A DNA stretch of 64,000 nucleotides, from assembly GCA_033064195.1 (NCBI GenBank), contig JARBJD010000163.1, positions 62,001-126,000 on the forward strand. The letters run 5' to 3'. Source of the stretch: Blattamonas nauphoetae (Eukaryota; Preaxostyla; Oxymonadida). A model generated the notes under the pieces. It saw nothing but the letters and a program-made list of their open reading frames with translations, did no database searches and was not told where the DNA came from. Positions 48,001 through 55,266 of this stretch are shown piece after piece (the stretch's first letter is position 1; each line of letters begins with the position of its first letter). The position numbers were made by a program, and so were the translations under genes.

Positions 48001-49623
48001 GACTGCAAGTCGGCTTCTGTTGTGTCATCTCGTTTCACTGCTCTATCGCAAGGAGCTCTTCTCATCTCGAACTCAAATGTGACAGTTGCCACAAGCTCAT
48101 TCTCCCTCAACACGCCGACTTCTGCACCTTCAGAACAAGTTCGTCGGAATATTCGATGTGAGAATTCATCAACCGTTGAAATTGAGAGTTTAAATGGAGG
48201 AGACGGGGTTCAGACAACATCGCATTGGATCTCAGCGGATGAAAGCTGTGCTGTGACGAAAGAGACAAAGAAATTGAGTCCAGCGCTGTTCATCCCAACA
48301 CTCACAACCAAGTCATCCAACAGTGTTTTTGACAAGAAGAAAGGGTCATTCAACGTGACACTCACAGGATCAGAATTGATTCCCTGTGGACTGTTCTTGG
48401 AAATATATGAACTGAACACGGAAAACGATCCAAAGACCAAAGAAATTACTCTGACGAAAGATAAAACAACAAAATTGACACAAACAGTCATCATTCTTTC
48501 AGTTTCGCAATCAGAACTGGGATTGAATAACACTCTGGAATGGCGCGGCCGCCTACTCTATGAAGATGGACTCCGTACCGACTCGTTCCTTGTGAAGATG
48601 AGTGCGGCAAACGAACGAAAATCACTAGCCAAACAAGTCATGCGCTGGCTCGGTCCTCTGATTGGCGGACTTGTCGCGCTCTTCTTTCTCCTCCTCATCA
48701 TTGTACTTCTTGTCCGACGACATCGAAAGAAGAAAGAGACAAAACAACAAACTGCAACCGAGTTGAACACCGTCGACGAAATGATTTTGAAGGACGATGG
48801 CTTCAATCAAACGGATCTTCTCGACTATCACTCCACTTTCTCGCTGGATAATCCAAAAACCGCAATTCCAATTTCAGACATCACTGATTATACACATCTC
48901 CCTCCTGAAAACAACAATAAAGATTCTGCCAAGGTTCAGAAAGATGAGATTGTTGCTGCTGTGTCATTTGGGGATTGTGTGACGACGACACCGATGAACA
49001 AACAGCAGTCACTTTACTCCCGTCTGCACGGACAGAACAAAATCGAATTCGACAAGTTGAAAGTGAGAATGATATTGGCAAGAGGAGTCGAACGACTGGC
49101 CTCTCTGAACCCACAAGCCGCAGAACTCGCCAATCTCTCCCCACACACCATCTTCATCGACACAGCCGGCAATCAGTTCTTCCAAGCAACAACAACAACA
49201 AACGACCTCGGGGCTTTTTTCGGAAGCTGTCCCACTTCACTGGTAGAACAGTCGAAAGTGGGACACGAAAATCAGCGTTGGCAGGCACCCGAAGTTCGGC
49301 CGACAAACCAACAACTGGACAGGGAGAAGGCAGCGGTGTTCAGTCTGGGACTCTTGCTTTGGGAGATTGAGACAGAAGAGATTCCGATGAAAGAACTTGA
49401 TGCTGCGAATGCTCAACGAGTGTTGGGTGCTGGAATGCAGCTTGACATGGAGCACATCCACCCTGACGAGTATTCAGACCTGATCATCCGCTGCATTCAT
49501 CGAACTCCCAGTGAGCGGCCGACGGCAGCCGATACTGTGAAGCTTCTGGAAGAGATTGAGAAGAATAAGAACAAGCAAGAAGTCCCGGTCCCTCCCAATC
49601 CAGTCAACCTTCATAATTTGTGA
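39055..49623 (+). CDS. Giant Cys/Ser-rich repeat surface protein with degenerate kinase C-lobe
   Basis: Intronless open frame of 3522 residues from the ATG at 39055. A signal peptide (MLVIPLLISCLIS) leads into about 3100 residues of repeats with motifs such as SCSFSS, GNGGA, GSGNV and LSSLTL, and recurrent C.SLP or CGH..LPC units, consistent with beta-helix (polymorphic membrane protein-like) folds. One membrane span lies near residues 3200-3222 (LIGGLVALFFLLLIIVLL), followed by a basic stop-transfer. The cytosolic end (about 3335-3510) matches the C-lobe of a protein kinase: LSPHTIFIDTAGN in place of the catalytic loop, RWQAPEV as the APE motif, FSLGLLLWEIET, then RCIHRTPSERPTA. HRD and DFG are missing and no ATP-binding N-lobe is seen, so it is a pseudokinase at best. 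Surface sensing or adhesion is inferred from layout only. Confidence 0.85.
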   Translation: MLVIPLLISCLISRSSLPGVLPSLTDSVFSTSNAETIDGRVVRFLPLKAYESNTLLLHSMTISIHGLYVTPSRIVEGESPRGSLIDVVNSTTTLSHLCFHPTEIRSVRVGISSFVEIIESEVWIPSTDSPLECNTGFLHVEHSSFALMNPTQTTPSLATSMSSESSVVFSSCSFSDLGVSDDGPLFCSTNVSNVTLLNLKMSNISTTHSSLANHISNRAGNVSIVGSSVTDSEDALTGGLVPGMSLATSFFVANTTISKCFTNAVDITENNPSMTQETLSASHIFINCTWTSTTTSAHGGAIRLNNIGDLTVDSCKFLHCNTTTEQYSIGGAICFVSEEDSPFAFSLNSSLFDTCYSARYSGSVYVNRSSNFFMKFTNFSKSSVGRARLTAHLMYLPAGSILSNLRFEYATAEYAESNSGAIDFDTILADITHSNILFNSNTAGKGGALLYSYTSGKPDISWFSCIFFNNVATMLLPIADDPGNTCLSGGDLYFFMDTADWNATLAKEGSFRNCFSNSDFPRIVINTRSVGTHNTIRFQTNNTFFSDLFPTPSLIVSVRDDANDEAGCGMNYFLPCKTLGYAGQNQLSTSTGEVLVEAGLFEEMMGFVVDAKSATVTSYGNENPVFDLSSVEETFVTISNGFNANLKYLSFIVAGHPVLQHTGTGKVSMESCLFVGSGNEETVTPGLISISTGALTVINTNFSSLKVGSGGLLKWDAAESVTLTNLFFLNLETTHSAPFTITPTATLSLSGLYFERCVGASFSDFGVDSSEFSQISTIDSWLSTSTSPRTPLKDGEQLTLWPSYQMVVDGNEGVDEAFCWLTSKKCRTLSNLVTRLGSNFKGTIAVTKGRTSEAGIVVANTQKLTVTGESRTESIFDLESSETSLIIVPSASSLSLSSLTLTLPSSQTSSPVISSTGTLTLSSVTITLSSSHSDLSADILSVTSGTASLVSCSFDGEHNSIGSFLSQNGGIVTFEACSMSRMRMKKSFVSGSGIVLMKGCSFSSLVDDCSSGSGNVIEMGIGEGEKLEIMKTATHSSSFISCSSKGNGGALKIAVVSSGTLTISDTSFVSCSATGNGGAMWLDVTEMSSPTQLSFSSASFGTGTTANTCTGNGMNVFVRVNATDATTTLKPSQFPSSLTTPENSGFFSSAQFKLEVVELLSPSSPSEITPYLYIIFPYLAGQLDVNSVNGVDHTRCGHSSLPCKTLPIGHQNLKGTGMAVQLKENDGITTVFDSTVDWMLKSDATRRTLTVSNAASFNVKQNSLTLSSLTVQGSSLASSLFVLTGGSLVLTTCSLTSLTTTSTSSPITGTISSGHKLVISTDTSFTSCSSENGGVVNVKIVGTGMATLSGSFDGCHATSKGGAVFVDMTQISTGTVSFVGAKFGSTTANTAPVGTNLYLVSAALKTDANTAGISALKPLLPTDRLFTENEKNQFVGFETDSLKGSLLLFWFSHSSGPVHINLLGQDHLHCGDLALACRTLEESFVRIKTTRELSLDSSIDMGVGLSPLSSSLTIKSTSTTTNTLALTSSNSFKVTSGTLTFTNIILTLAAGTTDGVFEVDGGSIVMESSLQLTRLGTDILTSSLFTTKSGLMRLDGSALNLGAQVMLSSQPLFAQNGGRLEIVGLTLTNVVRTIGDGSVISSTLSSGSLSIASCSFSSCVCSSGNGGVMKVVLTGTGTFTVTGTTTFSSCSASGDGKLIHLSCSDLVSFLGGSSATGPLDAIRPNTTSGVAFTSDVHEEFWGMDTNAVSPSSGSLLFYWYPHTTGSVRVASSGTDHPNCGLVELPCSSLSHSMNVMKTTKSVVMQSDLLLATSLTSIDTTWSLSRSGAEKLTLSGNGGILVDQPTTHLTLSSLEMKCGTMTVDRTSALICVTNGKVSMADCSVGDASGEIPIPFCTISTGTVELTGTNTILNPSVSSPLFTVASGSLLIDGNSTSFTTITSSSTVRSTSLFALNGCSSTVNFASLPILGIGTGHDLFAVSGTATLNLNKITLDGGDASVESLLGQNGGTVTFEACSMSRMRMKKSFVSGSGTVLMKGCSFSSLVDDCSSGSGNVIEMGIGEGEKLEIMKTATHSSSFISCSSKGNGGALKIAVVSSGTLTISDTLFVSCSATGNGGGIWLDLSLSTAPTPFAFSGITFGTNPTKNTASKGRNIYALAKAGSTSVLLPLSAFVPSTPAQIVFDQTERTMVEFGEVSMNLETEIGSLLYLLHPSGNDVRVRASVGFDHSLCGASVLPCSSLQTSYTNAHSRNDNSASVVLDSDLDFAETITAQSKAITITKASQNTLTFGSSAQLNVVSDTLTLTSLKLGLPSSITTTPFVVSGGSLIIESSADISHSGTDSTPTTLTCPLMSITSGSLSMKGTTTTPRALSFFSNSASTDCCLIKIESAQNEAPTLTLSSCHFTDCSMTHGAVMMFGGASSGSVDLEECYFTRNEGSASNDVFATKPWAAAFSNETVINCFSDSDMNHLVIGSIPLNDFIPYSILGVNGAIVDDAQCDLPGFSCSSVRLSLGHCDQKENETHFALRLIQIEDDVIETDTLNVGSRRVVIFGSSETVSLTWNSDDSLLTLSDGSASLESFTLTVQSHSSQSSPVLVLSSTGTLSLTSIHFEGENSVFTQSLINAKTGSLQISSSSFRNIEMSGHALIETSCVVDIEECSFSEISREGENATILSAHISQATPPSISSSVSMRKTSFENCMPTESQRWVELIGRNSETFSSSGWTGTFNKTSIWGGIVVDDVLMEIEDDLKPFSLIYEFFRRTDPTLIVSSVSGNVDHPLCGHSQLPCHSIDEGRKLTSVQTMEIVSIGEIGGVLDVGNETVRLSGHNGHGTVRIMNEGQIVSNDEADPGQLIISKLDIDVSSSTLKEKSTILMETGSLELSSCSIISTQIVSVPIISSSGSNVALTKLTLSSIVFAATPLVFTHLSSAQLEAIHMDNCTVSELISISNIPSLSISQSDFVGISPSTKKDNSDSCEWSTGLISISDCKSASVVSSRFTALSQGALLISNSNVTVATSSFSLNTPTSAPSEQVRRNIRCENSSTVEIESLNGGDGVQTTSHWISADESCAVTKETKKLSPALFIPTLTTKSSNSVFDKKKGSFNVTLTGSELIPCGLFLEIYELNTENDPKTKEITLTKDKTTKLTQTVIILSVSQSELGLNNTLEWRGRLLYEDGLRTDSFLVKMSAANERKSLAKQVMRWLGPLIGGLVALFFLLLIIVLLVRRHRKKKETKQQTATELNTVDEMILKDDGFNQTDLLDYHSTFSLDNPKTAIPISDITDYTHLPPENNNKDSAKVQKDEIVAAVSFGDCVTTTPMNKQQSLYSRLHGQNKIEFDKLKVRMILARGVERLASLNPQAAELANLSPHTIFIDTAGNQFFQATTTTNDLGAFFGSCPTSLVEQSKVGHENQRWQAPEVRPTNQQLDREKAAVFSLGLLLWEIETEEIPMKELDAANAQRVLGAGMQLDMEHIHPDEYSDLIIRCIHRTPSERPTAADTVKLLEEIEKNKNKQEVPVPPNPVNLHNL
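41952..42289 (+). repeat. Internal duplication in giant gene, copy 1
   Basis: A 338-bp segment nearly identical to 45066-45403, offset by 3114 bp (1038 codons, so in frame). I count four mismatches by eye. It encodes one full repeat block from QNGG through SCSATGNGG. Confidence 0.95.
45066..45403 (+). repeat. Internal duplication in giant gene, copy 2
   Basis: Second copy of the 338-bp segment at 41952-42289. Outside the block, the flanking repeats of the gene are strongly diverged, so this block was copied or converted recently. Confidence 0.95.
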
Positions 49624-50771
49624 TTGGACATACATCATCTGTTCTTTCTTTCTCACGTCACACAATATTGAATCAAGTTTCACCGACCTCTGACGTTCAC
49701 ACACGTCCACGTCATTGATCTTCACCACCCCAACCACAACACCACAAACGAGAATTCGCTCCACACACGTCACACCATCGTGGATCGCTGGATTCTCACC
49801 AACATTTTCACACACGTCGGAGCACGAGATCTTCTCCTCATCATCCACAGGAGGACAGTAGAACTCACTCCGCACGACACCACAACCACATTTATGGATG
49901 AAACGATGTCCTCACAATTTTTGATTACGTTGATTAGAATGATGAGCTCTCGTCCTCTCATCTCGACAGGGGGTGTTGAACTCGTGCTTGATTTCATCAA
50001 ACAACACCAGCAGAATCATCGTTCAGGTCGACGTCAAAACACAGCCAAACTTTCTCATCTCCAACAAACTCTCACATTCACAACAGAAACGAAAGGCTGT
50101 TACAACTTTTTTTTCGTCTTAATTCTCACTTCTCCGCCAACTTTGCGGAGCTGTGCAGCCATCACACTCCCTTCATTTAACATCTGAGTATCTCCCTTTC
50201 ATCAGGTCTGCTTGGAGATTGTATTCATCTACCATTCATCACAACGATTTCATCGGTGGGTATGGCACTACGTCTGAAAAACATCTTCACAATGTATCTG
50301 ACTCCTCACTTCACAAATCAACACACATCACCCCAACACATATCATCACTTTACACATCAATCTCATCTCATCAAATCGCATTTGAGCACATCACCTGAC
50401 TTTGGTCAGTCCCTCGTTTCTCTCTCTTTTCACCACGCATTTCATCCTCCAGTCTCGGCTGGCTTCTCACACGCAGGCAACAACCGATTCATATTTCATT
50501 GCACATTTCACTTCCATGGGATTCACACTTCATAATATGATTCATCCATAGTTTAGCATTCAATTTTGAAGAACAACAACCCAAAACAAGCACTAGGGAC
50601 CGCCAGTTACGGACAGGATGATGTGCAGAATGAAGAAAAATGATTCATGATTGTTTTATCGGCTTGTGGGGCCATCGTGCACCTTTAATGTACGTGTTGA
50701 TTGCTCGAACCTTGACGTCACCGCAAAACTCGCGTTCAAAACTGAAGGAGAATAATCAAGAAGAAGGCAGA
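49624..50771. other. Gene-free stretch, C/A-rich on the plus strand
   Basis: About 1.15 kb between the giant gene and the end of the flippase gene. The plus strand up to about 50400 is rich in CA, CAC and TCA strings. An open frame at 49780-50187 shows no recognisable domain and resembles low-complexity noise. I see no tRNA, no repeat array and no conserved protein. It may hold the 3' UTRs of two convergent genes. Confidence 0.45.
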
Positions 50772-53700
50772 CTAGTAGACAATGGTGAACAGTACTGCTA
50801 CTGTCAGTGTTGTGAAGAGAATATAGAGGTAAAAGACAGGAGAAGCGAAGGCGTGGAAGAATTCGTGATAGAAATCTTTCCCGAGACTTGTAACAACTGT
50901 CACGAGGATTGATCCAACACCATAGATGAGGATGCTGAGGATGAACCCAATGAAGATTAGAATTGTCCAGTACCTGAGAAGATATCATTCAGAAAGAAAG
51001 TCAGAGACAAACTGTGTCTTCCAGAGGTACACAAAACTTACTCCAGTGAAAGCAGCTGTCCCTGTCATCACCCCATAGAACAACAGTCCCTCAACTGTTC
51101 CGTTCTTTGAGACTTCGCCGTAGTTGTGGAAGACCATTCCCGAGAAGAAGAGGACTAATGGAGAAAAAATGAGAGATGGGGGAAAATATGCATACAAGTG
51201 GCAACAGCCCATCCGAGAAGTAGCCACTTGATAAAAGTCCGTATAGTGAAAGATTTGCCGTTTCTGTATTGTTTGTAGATTTTTGGTTGCCTTTCGAGAA
51301 GCCATTCCGGAATGTCCTTGTCCAGGAGCATGGTGACAATGATGGGAATAGATGTGTACAGGAGGTTAAAAAACGAAATAAAATGGCTGTCGTATGGAAC
51401 TTGAAAAGAACACAACGTGTACACCAAATAGAAGACAAATTGAGTGCAGAATGAAAGGTTCTTGTAGTACGAATATTTGATCATAGTTGAAAGACGGTAG
51501 AAGTTGTAGTGGCCGTGGACAACAAGCAATCGCTTGAGGTACTTAAACTTCGCGATTGAGTAATCAGAGACTTGGGATGCACTTGTTCCTTCAACTCCCT
51601 TGATACCAATACCAACATGGGCCTCTCGGATCATTGATACATCGTTTGCACCGTCACCGATGGCCAGAGAAATGATATCTCGTCGTCGAGATCGAACCAT
51701 CCGCACAATCAATGCCTTCTGCATCGGAGCAATTCGACAACAGACAACACCCACACCGAGCTCAGCCAATTTCAAAAACTTGTCGACAAGAACTGCCGAC
51801 GAGACGATCACGTTGAGAGCATATCCATCTGCGATGATGGCAATGTTTCCTCCATCGTTGTTGTTATCTCGTGAGGTCTCTTCTCGCTTGATTTTCTCCG
51901 ACAAAAGATCATCCAGAAGGATCTGGATTGGTTCAGTAAGACCAGCATCTTCGTGTGCCTTCTTACATGGAAGCCGACTCGGGAGCTTGAGGTTGTCAGT
52001 GTCTGATCCGACTTTGACGTGTTCTGTATAGAGTGACTCTTTCCCCATCTTCACTCGAGTCTCATTGAATTCCTTGAGAGAGTCGTCCGTAATGTAAACT
52101 GGGATTGTGTCTCGAGAGATCAGACCACATGTGAACCCAACGTTGACAGCTGTTGCAACTTTGTCTCCGGTCAAAATCCAAATGTTCATTCCACACTCCT
52201 TGAGGAATGAGATAGTCTGTGGACAGTCTTCCTGGAGCTCATCCTCAACACCTGTGCACCCCACCAATTCCATGTTGTGTTCCAATTCATCAAAACACTT
52301 CGCAGTCGCCTCCTCTCTGCCAACCAGTTGTTCCTGAGCAGTCTTCAACTTTTGTTTGAAAATGTCCAGCTCTTTCTCAGGGATCAGACGAGTGGCCACA
52401 GCCAATGTCCGAAGGCCATCCCTTGAGAAATCGTCAATCGACGCAAGAATGTTATGGAACTGCTCAACGATTCCTTGAGACTCCATCACGTCCCCAGCCT
52501 TTTCTTGTTCGGCAACGGTACACAGAGGAATGATTGATGAATCAGCCCCCTTCATGTACAAACGATTCGTCCCATCAGCCAGACGCACAATCACACTCAT
52601 TCGACGACGTTCAGATGTGAAAGGGAGAAGGGCAACGAGTGGGAATGTATGGGTGCGGTTCTTCAGATTCACTTCAATAGTGTCGACAGTTCGGCTCAGA
52701 TAACAGATATCACGTTTGGCAATGACTGATAAGAGTGCAATTTCGTCCGGTGAAGTCGATTGATAGATCTTTTCAAACACTTTGTCTCCATTGGCATCGA
52801 CGTGGAGATTGGACAATTCAACGGAGCTTTTATTCTCTGGAATTGCATTAACTGACATGTTTCCGATCGGAGGTGGTGGCGCAGTGATTTCTCCTCGGAG
52901 GAGCTTCAGATCGAGTTGAGACTCGATGACTGCCTCGTGGCAGAGAAGGAGAGCGTTAATAAAATGAAACGCATTATATTTCGAATCCAGTCGATTTAAA
53001 TATGTTGGAGGCGCAGATAGTTGAATAGGGGGAGAGAAATCTGCCGGAGGAGGAGGGAGATCATCAGGCGGTGGTGGAAGGTCCGACATAGGAGATGGAA
53101 GACCAATTGGAGGTGGTGGAAGACCAGTGGGGGGTGGAGGAAGGTCCAGAGACGGTGAAGGGAGTCCTGGAGCTGGAGGAAGATTCGGTGAGACTGAATT
53201 GTTACCTGTTGACGATGGATTGGACAAGTACGTTGGGACACATTCATCCAAATATAAATGGGCAAGATCCTTGAATGCTTGGTGTTCACATGTATTTGAC
53301 ATTCCATTGAAAATCTCACGTGGCTCGCTTTTCACTGAAACAGTTGAATTTACTCGAGGGCGTGGTGGTTTGTCGAGATCAGTGTTGAAGACAGAATGCC
53401 CCAATGATGCCCTCTTGAAATCCATTTTGTTGGCCGTAAGAGTGCCGGTTTTGTCTGAAAAAATGTGTCGAATCTTGAGAGAGGATGTTATGATCGTGAT
53501 GAGAAAGACACACCATTCCAAGTTCTTCGTTGAGATTGGAAGTTCTAGCGATCATCTTCCCATCACTTCCACGGGATTCATCGCGCATTTGATGATCCCA
53601 TTGAAGGAAGAACATCTGGATAAACCGACCAATTTCGATGGAGACGAAAAGTGATGTTGGGAGATTGTTGTGAAAATAGACAAAGCCTGCAAGAAGTTGG

Positions 53701-54978
53701 AATGCGAAGTCAAATCCGTTCATTGTTTCAGTTGCAAGGTAAGGGTGATCACTTCCTTGTGAATTCTAATGTCATTTCATGGCGATGGAATCGATCAAGA
53801 CGAAGAAACGAATAAATATAATGAGAGGGGCAGAAAAAAGCATACATTCAAATAAACTTGGAGGCCAGCCCCAAGGAACATGTAGAACAGGAGGAGCATG
53901 AACATGACCAAAACCGACCAATTTAGACGCCGATTGAGTCGGGAGAATTTTCCTTTCGACTTACGTGAGTTAAGTTGCATCTTTGTTTCTTTTCCAGTAT
54001 ATACAACAAGAGCAAGAGCATATTGAGTATTTTTCAAGAAGCAACCACGGAGAAGAAGTTGGGCCGTTGACAGAGACGCTGGTTCCGATTTCGAATGAAA
54101 TTCAAACCTGCCGGCAAACTGAGAAACGATTGAAATATTTGACAATGAAATAAAGATGTGAATTCATCCACTGACCTGGTTGATTTCTCGATTTGGTTGG
54201 AGACAGTGGAGGTCTCCCTTGAGGGTTGATATCTGTGGACGGAGTTCGTCCATTTTCAGAGAAACAGCTCCAGTTGTTTCATTTGTGTCGAATGGTAAAC
54301 CATCTAGGGTGAGAAGATTCAAAATATTATTAAACATACGAAGAATTGTCGAGAGAAATGGATGTGAATGTTTCGTTTTCAGATTTCCTTCTCCATCTAA
54401 GTTCATTGTGTTGACGTACGCAACGTTTCTCTCTTCCGTTGAAGCAAGAAGGACACAGTCTGCTGGAATTTCCTCATTGCTGAAAGAACGATGAAATAAA
54501 AATGATAAAGAGTACCTTTTTATGAGGACAAGATCCCCCACAACGAGTTCCAGTGTCGGGATCGTCTGAAAGGAACCATCACGATAAGCCTGAGTGGGAA
54601 CATTGTTGACTTTTTTATCGGCATAAAAACGTCGAAGATCTTCAATGAGGTCTGTAACCAGTCCAATCCCAATCAAAAAGATGACTGGAATGATTGAAGA
54701 AGTTGGGCTGACAATATTGATTCCAGGGCTGGAGTGAAGATCGGAGTTTTGAGGGAGTGTTTGTTTGCTATTGAAAAGAAAAGGATGACATACATTAAAT
54801 TTAACCCCATGTTCAAAATGAAATAGAGATTGGAGAATTTTTTGAGTTGGTTGAACAGACTTAGAGGAAGATATGACCACCAGGAAAACTTGGTCGTTTG
54901 AACTCGGTTCGAACAGAACTTATGTGACTGAGGCCCTTTCCCCACCGTGATATGCCTATTGTCTCCATGACCCTGCAT
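50772..54978 (-). CDS. P4-type ATPase (phospholipid flippase)
   Basis: A multi-exon minus-strand gene. Landmarks in order: N-terminal NRVQTTKFSWWSYLPLSLF; an actuator region ending in NLDGEGNLK; LLLRGCFLKNT; TSNLNEELGM; the phosphorylation site SDKTGTLT; YQSTSPDEIALLSVIAKRD; KGADSS; the hinge GDGANDVSMIREAHVGIGI; and the last membrane helices, ending in LFTIVY. Well-placed introns are 50974-51012 (39 nt), one ending just below 51180, and a very short one at 54768-54793 (or 38 nt with an earlier donor). P4-ATPases move phosphatidylserine or related lipids to the cytosolic leaflet, usually with a CDC50 subunit. Two oddities: the DGET loop reads DGEG, and a Pro-rich insert (plus strand about 53030-53200) follows the phosphorylation site. 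The start is the ATG at 54978; exon borders between 53460 and 53900 are not settled. Confidence 0.9.
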
Positions 54979-55266
54979 TAAGTGAGTCAAAGAAATGAAG
55001 AGTGGTCGATTGTGGATTCGATCAAACCACTTTTTTAATCAATTCTTTTTTCAAGTCCGTAAGAACTGATTATGTTCGTTTCGAATCCGGAAGATGCTGT
55101 AAATAATAGAACGTGTACTGATTTAAGCTCAGAAATCTTAATTACTGTGATATAGCGCTTGGATTCACTAGATCTTATTCAAAGTGTTGGCAAGAGAGAT
55201 AGGAATTCGCCAAATTTGTGATGAAGTACAAAAAGTGTTTAAAGGGAATTAGGAGAAAAAAAAATT

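Noticed and set aside
50640-50912. Plus-strand open frame of 90 codons
   Set aside because: It overlaps the last exon of the flippase on the other strand and shows no domain.
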